From positions 1-10,514 of the forward strand of contig JAHHSW010000018.1 of the NCBI GenBank assembly GCA_020024985.1: 10,514 bases of DNA, read 5' to 3'. The position numbers were made by a program, and so were the translations under genes. This stretch comes from Anaeroplasmataceae bacterium. GTDB lineage: Bacteria; Bacillota_I; Bacilli_A; Acholeplasmatales; Anaeroplasmataceae. This document shows, piece after piece, positions 1 to 6,900 of the stretch (within the stretch, counting starts at the first letter, position 1; each line of letters begins with the position of its first letter). Under the pieces are notes generated by a model. That model was not told the DNA's origin. It saw only the letters and a list, made by a program, of their open reading frames with translations, and ran no database searches.

Positions 1-18
1 ATTAATGGCTCTTTTAAA

Positions 19-47
19 AGCTTATATTTATATATAAATATAAAGCT
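19..47. repeat. AT-rich inverted repeat near left edge
   Basis: Positions 22-43 form a perfect 22-base palindrome made only of A and T. It is extended by AGC at 19-21 pairing with GCT at 45-47 if A44 is bulged. Read on the minus strand, the direction of the hydrolase transcript, the hairpin is followed by a short T-run and then AAAAGAGCC. It could be a weak second terminator or a local AT-rich structure. A stem with so little G or C is not strong, and such palindromes also arise by chance in DNA of this composition. Confidence 0.4.
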
Positions 48-122
48 AAAAATCACCTCTAAAAATTTTTTAAATATTTATTTTTCTACAGCTGTGGATT
101 TATTGTCATAAATATAGAAAAT

Positions 123-138
123 TGCCTATTTCTAGGCA
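123..138 (-). terminator. Hairpin terminator after the alpha/beta hydrolase
   Basis: On the minus strand TGCCTA, a GAAA loop and TAGGCA form a perfect 6-bp stem capped by a GNRA tetraloop, beginning 4 bases after the TAG stop at 143-145. It is followed by AATTTTC, a short and impure T-run. Position and shape fit an intrinsic terminator for the MoxR/VWA/hydrolase operon. The T-run is weak, so termination may be partial, or the hairpin may mainly stabilise the 3' end. Confidence 0.6.
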
Positions 139-142
139 CTGA

Positions 143-796
143 CTATAAATATTTAATTAAAGTCCTATAAAGCTTATCATTATTCATAACATAGGAATAA
201 TGATTTTCTCCACTAAGCTCCAAAAGGGTTGCATCATTAATTCCATCATATATTTTTAAGGAGTGCTCCTTTTTAACAACATCATCCTCGCCGACAATTA
301 TATGAGTAGGAATCTTAATTTTTTTAAGCTCAGCTAGAGTAATATGAGGCTCATTAAGCATTAAAGCACTAAGTGGATTTTTAGTTTTTTCATAATCGAG
401 CCTTGTCTCTATAAGTAGCTCATCCTTAAGCCCATTTGGCTCTAGGTTAGCACCACTAATAATAATTTTCTCAAGCTCTACTCTATTTCTAATAGCCATT
501 AATAAAGCCACTATTCCACCATCAGAAAATCCATAAATAATAGGGCTTTTTATTTTTAAGGCTATTATTAAATTTTCAATATCTAAAGCCATTAAATCAT
601 AGGAAAGCCTAACATTTCTACTGCTATTTCCATGGCCTCTAGAGTCAACTAAATAAACCCTATATTTACTAGCTAATTTCCTTGCTACAGCATCATAAAT
701 ATGATGGCTTTCTCCATTACCATGAAGCATAATAATGGGCTTTCCACTTCCATATTCCTCATAATAAATAGCTATATCATTAACCATTTCTATCAT
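143..796 (-). CDS. Alpha/beta hydrolase family protein
   Basis: This 217-residue protein has the usual landmarks of the alpha/beta hydrolase fold. It has an oxyanion-loop motif MLHGNG near residues 23-28, a DSRGHGNS strand-loop at 51-58, the nucleophile elbow GFSDGG with Ser91, an acid in GEDD (Asp171 or Asp172), and a catalytic His199 in GENHYSY. The triad is therefore complete. There is no signal peptide, so it is probably cytosolic. The family includes esterases, lipases, peptidases and haloperoxidase-like enzymes; the substrate cannot be assigned. At 217 residues it is somewhat short, with a small cap between residues 120 and 160. The ATG at 794-796 is preferred because AAGGAGGAG lies at 806-814 with a 9-base spacer. 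It overlaps the VWA gene's TGA stop as ATGA, so it is translationally coupled and last in the operon. A second ATG three codons in (785-787) is less well placed. Confidence 0.9.
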   Translation of the reverse strand: MIEMVNDIAIYYEEYGSGKPIIMLHGNGESHHIYDAVARKLASKYRVYLVDSRGHGNSSRNVRLSYDLMALDIENLIIALKIKSPIIYGFSDGGIVALLMAIRNRVELEKIIISGANLEPNGLKDELLIETRLDYEKTKNPLSALMLNEPHITLAELKKIKIPTHIIVGEDDVVKKEHSLKIYDGINDATLLELSGENHYSYVMNNDKLYRTLIKYL

Positions 797-1983
797 GCTC
801 TTAAGCTCCTCCTTAAGCTCTTTTCATCTACTCTTATCTTTTTTAAATTCTTAGGTAGCATATCATAATCTGAAAATAAAACCCAAACTATGTCCTTAGG
901 TGGATTACTACAATATCCCATTCCATCGGTAAAGATAATTTTATTATCACAATCACTAGAAAAAGCCTTACTAGCCTTAGTAAAATTAGTTCCTCCACCG
1001 CCTTTAATTTTTAGCTTATCGATATCCATAGGTGTTCTTATTTCCATAAAATCATACACCTCCTGATCAAAAAAGGCAATACGAAGCCTAGATACCTGAA
1101 GTACTGTTTTGCATTCTCTAAGAAAGGCTCTTAATAGTGGCTCATCAATAGAGCCCGAGGTATCAACTAAAATCTCAGTCATACAGGTGGGTATTTCTAT
1201 TAGATTAGATACCAAGACTCCATCCTCTATTTGAGCATCCTTAAACGAGTAGTCTAAATCTAATCTAGCCCCCTCCTTTAAAATATTTCTCCATTCTATT
1301 AGATTACTTTCCTTACCAATTCTACTTACCGTTCTTACTGGGCTTTCTCCAATACCTAGCCCCTCAAAAAAACCACTAAAATCAGCTTTTATTTTCTCTT
1401 TAAGCTCTTTTGATAGCTTATCCCTAAGCTCCTTATTTTCATTAAAAATATCACCTTCAGGCTTAATAGTAATATTACCAGCCTCATCTATTTTTGGGGT
1501 TAAATCCTTACTATTTTCACCATCACTACTATCCCAGCTACTATGAGAACCAATAGCTATTTCTATAGCCTCATCAAGGTCATCAGGAATAGGAAGCTCT
1601 TGATTTTTAAGCTTATTATAGAGTTCCTCAGCCGAATACTCTAAAGCACCATCAATAAATATTAAGCCCTCTGGTGGGATAAAGCCATCTCTCACTAGGA
1701 AGGCATTAATAACCGCATCTGTTGCGATATTCCAAAGGTATGCATCCTTATCCTTTCTTCTATTTAGATGATTCAAGGCCATGTGGCTTAGCTCATGAGC
1801 TAAAACAAATAGCCTCTCCTCCTCATTAAGGGTCTTAAAAAAAGCCTCACTATATAAAACCTCTACACCATTAGTACAGGCTGTTTCTATATTATTATCC
1901 ACATTAAAGCTTAAATTAGCAATAACTGGTCTAAATAAGGGAAGCCTATGGCTTAGCCCTTTAAGTAATTTTAAAATATCCAT
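793..1983 (-). CDS. DUF2201-type protein: HELSH metallopeptidase-like domain plus VWA domain
   Basis: This is a 396-residue protein in two parts. The N-terminal part has the zinc-peptidase-like motif HELSH at residues 63-67, followed by the WNIATDAVIN segment at 84-93, as in the putative metallopeptidase domain of the DUF2201 family. A charged middle region (about 145-200) leads to a C-terminal von Willebrand A-like domain. That domain has a MIDAS metal site formed by DTSGS at 274-278, Thr332 in GGGGTNF and Asp353 in FTDG. Proteins of this family are typically encoded beside a MoxR-type AAA+ ATPase, as here, and are thought to be its partner or substrate adaptor; that role is inferred. There is no signal peptide or membrane segment. 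The start is set at ATG 1981-1983 because GGAG lies 6 bases upstream; a longer reading would need TTG at 1993-1995. The upstream gene's TAA ends 1 base before this ATG. Confidence 0.88.
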   Translation of the reverse strand: MDILKLLKGLSHRLPLFRPVIANLSFNVDNNIETACTNGVEVLYSEAFFKTLNEEERLFVLAHELSHMALNHLNRRKDKDAYLWNIATDAVINAFLVRDGFIPPEGLIFIDGALEYSAEELYNKLKNQELPIPDDLDEAIEIAIGSHSSWDSSDGENSKDLTPKIDEAGNITIKPEGDIFNENKELRDKLSKELKEKIKADFSGFFEGLGIGESPVRTVSRIGKESNLIEWRNILKEGARLDLDYSFKDAQIEDGVLVSNLIEIPTCMTEILVDTSGSIDEPLLRAFLRECKTVLQVSRLRIAFFDQEVYDFMEIRTPMDIDKLKIKGGGGTNFTKASKAFSSDCDNKIIFTDGMGYCSNPPKDIVWVLFSDYDMLPKNLKKIRVDEKSLRRSLRA

Positions 1984-1984
1984 A

Positions 1985-3853
1985 TTACTCTCCAATTACT
2001 CCAGCTAAAATAGGGGCTCCATCTGGATTATTTTGAAGCCATAGACTATCAAAATAGCTTAAAAGCTCTGGCTCAAGCCTTCTTACAAAGGCTCTTATAG
2101 TATGTAAATATTCTTCATCACATAAGGCTAAGCCCACAACAATCATACTCTTACGAGCTAAATCATATTTCTTTATCTCAGCCATATTATATCTTTCCTC
2201 TAGCACATCAGAAATAGATAAAGGATTCTCCTTACAAAAGCTTATAAAATCCTTAGTAATATCACTACCTACTAATGATCTAATCATCATAGGCTTACCA
2301 GTCTTAAAAAGTATTCGGCTAGCAAGCTCCCATTTTCTAGGATCAGCATTAGGCTTTTCACCAGTATATGGAGTACGTAATGCACTATCTCCCCTGCTTT
2401 GAATATAGGCAATAACAGCTGGATGAATTTTAGGATGAGGCTTCATCTCCTTTTCATAAGGCAAATAGCTTTCCTCCCTGTCCTCCATTGCCCATTTTAG
2501 CCAGGACTTAGCAGTTGTCCTTATATAAATATGAGCAAATCTATTAAACAATGGCTCTACTAAGGTATTTGCAGCCATGCTATCCTCTAAATCATTTCCA
2601 GCAGCAACAATTCTAACATTATCAGGAAGCCTCCAAATACCATTAACCTCCTTGTTAAGGACAATATTAAAGGCCATTCCCTGAATCGAATGAAGGGCAT
2701 TAGTAATCTCATCTAAGAAAAGAATATGTATACGCTCTGGATGCTTTTCACATTTCTCCATAATTCTTTTATACCAGGTTGGTGGAATATCAATCATTTC
2801 CCCAGTATTTGAATTATAGGCACTCTTTCCATTTAAGCTTTCAGGAGTAGCATTACGTAAATAAATAATCTCACAATCCGGGTCAATTGCCTTTATACGA
2901 GCACTTTTTCCATCACTTGATTTACCATGAAGGAATACTGCTACATCACTTAAAATGGCCCCTCTTATCATTTCATCCTCATTAGCTCCACTAAAGCTAA
3001 AGCCATAGGGTGTCAAATTCTTTTTAGGCTGAGCCTTAGACTTCTGCTTAGGCTTAGCTTTTAAAGAAATTGTCTTAATCTCATCACTAAAATAAAAATC
3101 AAAATATTTCATTATATCAGAATCATTAAAATAGCCAGTATAGCCTGAGGTATGATTGAATGGAACACCTGTCATAATCGCCCTTTTAGTAAAGCAGGTA
3201 TTAGAAAATTTATCAACAATCCATCTAATTGGTTCAACTCTAACCCAGTAATAGGCATCATTTTTAGGTGATGAGGAATCACTTAAGGGAGCTAAATTTA
3301 AGCTATGAGCTTGAAGCCTAACATACCTTGCCCCACTAAGCTCATACTCGGTAAGGCTTATTGGTAAAAAGGGCTTATTATCCATATCCTGATTCTTTTT
3401 AGGATCATTAATTGTATAAGACTTCCCGGTCCTATTTAAGGCCCCTAAAGTAAATAGGCTTTCTAGCATTGCAGCTTGATTACCAATCTCAATAGTCTGA
3501 GGAAACTCTCCATATTCAATTTCCATATAGTCATAACCACCATCTAATATAACAGTATATTTATCAAAATCCTTTATATTGGCTGTTGGTCTTATACAGT
3601 ACTTAGAATAATCACATCTTTCTGCCTTAGGAATACCAGGAGTTCCAATATCATCAATATAATAAACACTAGGTGGAATACCAATGGCCTTTTTGTCCCT
3701 AAGCCAATAAAAGGCACCCATATCAGTTACCTTTCCACCGAGTAATATACAAAAATCGGTTCCCTGACAGGATATACCAAAGGTACGTAGGGAACGTAGG
3801 CTTCTTAGTGAGGAGCCTATCTCCTCTAATGTTAAAAGATTAAAATATGACAT
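1985..3853 (-). CDS. MoxR-type AAA+ ATPase with fused DUF6273-like N-terminal domain
   Basis: This 622-residue protein combines two regions. Residues about 105-260 resemble DUF6273: a YGEFPQ motif at 114-119, then WVRVEPIRWIVD at 203-214, and a segment ending in a predicted helix near YFSDEI. A lysine-rich linker (about 262-280) leads to the AAA+ core. The core has Walker A GKSSDGKS at 310-317, Walker B ILFLDE at 377-382, sensor-1 AGND at 418-421 and the probable arginine finger Arg438 in LFNRF. This motif set, and pairing with a DUF2201/VWA gene, fits MoxR-family ATPases, which remodel or activate protein complexes using ATP. Residues 1-100 are unassigned and contain a short SLRSLRSLR run at 15-23. 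GGAAGGGAG at 3863-3871 lies 9 bases before the ATG. It is first in the operon. No transmembrane segment is evident, so it is probably cytosolic. The AAA+ assignment is firm; the N-terminal assignment rests on motif resemblance only. Confidence 0.9.
   Translation of the reverse strand: MSYFNLLTLEEIGSSLRSLRSLRTFGISCQGTDFCILLGGKVTDMGAFYWLRDKKAIGIPPSVYYIDDIGTPGIPKAERCDYSKYCIRPTANIKDFDKYTVILDGGYDYMEIEYGEFPQTIEIGNQAAMLESLFTLGALNRTGKSYTINDPKKNQDMDNKPFLPISLTEYELSGARYVRLQAHSLNLAPLSDSSSPKNDAYYWVRVEPIRWIVDKFSNTCFTKRAIMTGVPFNHTSGYTGYFNDSDIMKYFDFYFSDEIKTISLKAKPKQKSKAQPKKNLTPYGFSFSGANEDEMIRGAILSDVAVFLHGKSSDGKSARIKAIDPDCEIIYLRNATPESLNGKSAYNSNTGEMIDIPPTWYKRIMEKCEKHPERIHILFLDEITNALHSIQGMAFNIVLNKEVNGIWRLPDNVRIVAAGNDLEDSMAANTLVEPLFNRFAHIYIRTTAKSWLKWAMEDREESYLPYEKEMKPHPKIHPAVIAYIQSRGDSALRTPYTGEKPNADPRKWELASRILFKTGKPMMIRSLVGSDITKDFISFCKENPLSISDVLEERYNMAEIKKYDLARKSMIVVGLALCDEEYLHTIRAFVRRLEPELLSYFDSLWLQNNPDGAPILAGVIGE
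1988..1993 (-). promoter_or_regulatory. Shine-Dalgarno site deciding the VWA gene start
   Basis: The minus strand reads GGAGAG here, with GGAG 6 bases before ATG at 1981-1983. The alternative TTG at 1993-1995 would overlap this site and has no purine-rich sequence at a proper distance. The shorter 396-residue protein is therefore preferred. The site lies inside the last codons of the MoxR gene, consistent with translational coupling. Confidence 0.75.
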
Positions 3854-3873
3854 AATAAGCTTCTCCCTTCCAA

Positions 3874-3930
3874 TTTTAATTTACTACAATACCTAAATAG
3901 CCTTATAATAAATTTTCGCAACCAAATTAA
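3874..3930 (-). promoter_or_regulatory. Likely promoter zone for the MoxR/VWA/hydrolase operon
   Basis: The 119-base gap between the P-type ATPase stop and the MoxR start contains a terminator and then this AT-rich stretch, the only space for a promoter of the downstream unit. On the minus strand it holds TTGCGA followed after 16 bases by TATTTA, and also a TATTAT. Neither pair is close to consensus at both boxes. A promoter is expected from the layout, but the exact boxes are not convincing. Confidence 0.3.
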
Positions 3931-3931
3931 A

Positions 3932-3961
3932 AAGGGATATGCCAAAAAAAGTATATCCCTT
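3932..3961 (-). terminator. Intrinsic terminator after the P-type ATPase
   Basis: On the minus strand AAGGGATAT (3961-3953) pairs perfectly with ATATCCCTT (3940-3932) across a 12-base loop rich in T. The stem is followed by TTTAATTT, giving a T-run continuous with the stem end. It begins 11 bases after the TAA stop of the ATPase. Stem length, perfect pairing and placement make this the clearest terminator in the window. It separates the cysS-mrnC-ATPase unit from the MoxR operon. Confidence 0.8.
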
Positions 3962-3972
3962 CATTACAAATT

Positions 3973-6900
3973 TTAATAGCTTCCAACCTTTTCTTTTACA
4001 AACCTGAATTGCTTAATAATCCAAGGTACACAATTTTGGAAGAACTTAATTAATGGGGCTGAAATTAAGCATAGCATTACTAAGAAAATCTTACCAGCTA
4101 AATCAAGGTCATGAATTACTCCACCCTTAATAGATATAAGATCGTTAGCTCCAAACTTAAAGTCAGTTTTAACTCCACCTATAATTAAATAGCCATCACT
4201 ACTCTTATGTGGATTTAAATTAGGCTCTGAGCTTTCATATTCAGTATAGTAACCATTTATAATATACTTACCATCCTTAGTTGTTTCAATAGTTGGGGCA
4301 GTGAATTTATTATTTAACTGACCAGTCTTTAATAAATCCTTCTTTTCACCATTTAAGTATAAGCTATATGATGAAGCATTATCATCAACATTAATAATTA
4401 GATTATTAATATTAATAGCCTTACCAGACTTATCCTTATATTGAGTAAAGCCCTTACTCTTTAAATTCAAGAAGCGGTAATTCTCTACAAGCTCATCATC
4501 AACATAAACCTTATCATCATCCTCAACATAGGTAACATTCTTACTTACACCATCGTCCTCATACTTTAATGTATAAGCATTCTTCTCAGTAGCGTCCTCA
4601 GCTGTACCTGGAATTGAGCTATACTTTCCATATAAAGTAAATACTGAATAGGTTGTATCAGTAGCATCTAAATAAATAGTATCCTTACCATTCTTAGTAG
4701 AGATAGATACATGTGGTAGCTTAACCTTATAAGGCTTATCAGTTAATACATCACCATTTGAGGTAGTAGGATAAATAGGCTTACCATTGATTAATAAAAT
4801 ATAATCTCCAGTTCCTTCCTCCTTACCAATTGATAGCTCAAAGTCTCTGATATCCTCAAATACATAGCCCTTAGGTATCTTATATTTATACTTATTAGAT
4901 TGAACACCATTAATTACATATTCATCATTTTTGCTAGTTACAGTTGGCATAACCTTAAACTGTCTTATTCCATCATCATTTTGATCAACATTACCATACT
5001 TTATAGAATAATCATAATATGGACTATTCTTTTCTAGCTTGATTTTTACAGGAATTCTAGTGTTATCATCTGGCTTATAATATACTAAGCCCTTCTCATC
5101 AATAATAAGCTTAGATTCAAAATCATCATTATAGGCAATATTATTATTTTCAACCTTATAGCCTGCAAAATAAATCTTACCATTGGCTGCATAAGATAGC
5201 TCAGGAATCTTAACTAATGTATCAGTCTTCTTAAGACTTACACCATCATTAATTGCATAATATAGCTTTCCATCCTTCTCATCCCTTACAGCAGTAAGCT
5301 GATAATTCTTAGTATTAATATTAGCCTGCTGAGAGGTTACCTTACCATCTACAACAAAGAAATTTGCCTTACTTAATTCAATAGATGGATATTTACTGAT
5401 AGTCTCTATTTCAATACGATTAGATGTATATTCAGCAAAAGGTAAAATAGGACGAATTTCTAGATATTGTGGCAGCATAATTACTGCAAACACAGCTAGT
5501 GAATAGCATAGCGTACATAGACCCTTTTTAATACCATTATATGGCCTACATGCCTTAAATAATACCATTAGACAGGTATGAGTAGCCGCAATAACGATAA
5601 TTGTATTTCTGCTTATTACATCAAGCGATAGGGCCTCATAGCAGCTAAATACTAATATCGATATAACCAAAATGGTGAGCGCTCCTGGGAGAGCTTCCTT
5701 GAGTACGTTATACAAGAATCTACCCTTAACGGTTTCATTATTAGGCTCCCAAACTAAATATAGGGAAGGAAGACCTATCGCTAGGGTTTCAATTAAAATA
5801 AGCTGATTAGTAGAAATTGGATATTGTCCACTAATTAAAGCCTGAATTGCTAGGAATAACGAGAAAATAGTCTTAGTTAAGAATAATGATGATACAGTAG
5901 TTACATTATTAATAACACGTCTACCCTCACTTACAACATAAGGCATTGAATCAAAGTTTGAATCTACTAAAACTAGGTGTGAGCAATTTCTTGCAGCCTC
6001 ACTACCAGAAGCAACCGCAATTGAGCAGTCGGCCTCTCTTAGGGCTAAAATATCGTTAACACCATCACCAGTCATCGCAACAGTTAAGCCCTCCTCCTTA
6101 AGAGTCTTAATTAATAATCTCTTTTGAGCAGGAGAAACACGTCCAAAGACTGTATACTTATTAGCTGCCTTAATAACCTCAGCATCAGTCATACCATCAA
6201 GTGATACATAAGAATCAGCATTATCAATACCAGCTCTTTGACTAATCTTAGATACTGTTATAGGGTTATCACCAGATATTACCCTAACCTGAACACCACT
6301 TTCCTTAAAATACTTAATTGTATTAATAGCGTCAGGACGAATATTATCCTCAATTAAAATCATCGAAACAATTTCAATATTACTGCTTGGAAGATTACCA
6401 TCAGCAATTGTACCATCCTTATGGGCAAGGCATAAAACTCTATAGCCTAAGGCTGCATACTTATTAACATCTGATGAATATCTTTTGAAATCCTCCCTTA
6501 AAACAAATTCAGGTGCACCTAAAATAAAGGTTCCATACTTATCAAAGGTAACAGCCTGATACTTTCTTTGAGATGAGAAAGGTATAGCGGCAGTATGCTT
6601 AATCCTCTTACCTAAGCCAAACTTATCCTTTAGGGCCTGGCTTGTAAGGTTATTATCATGAAGGGCATTAAGCATAGCACTTACAATGTTCTTAGTTGCA
6701 AGACCATAGATAGTATTATAATCTATAACATTCTTAACAACCATTGTACCATCAGTAATTGTACCAGTCTTATCTAGACAAATACAATTTACACGAGCTA
6801 GCATTTCAATACAATATAGCTCCTGAACCAAAACATTTCTTTGACCTAATCTAATAACACCGATCATCAAGGCAATTGATGACATTAGGAATAAGCCTGA

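Noticed and set aside
54..56. GTG start of a possible minus-strand gene running off the left edge
   Set aside because: The frame is open to the edge, but the predicted residues are low-complexity AT-rich codons passing through a palindrome, and no Shine-Dalgarno lies at a proper distance from the GTG.
1984..1995. TTG start giving a VWA protein four residues longer
   Set aside because: A Shine-Dalgarno site is well spaced for the ATG at 1981-1983 and would overlap the TTG.
3785..3811. SLR triple repeat at the MoxR N-terminus as a functional repeat
   Set aside because: Only three short copies within 9 residues. A similar SLRRSLR at the end of the VWA protein is probably coincidence, with no larger homology seen.
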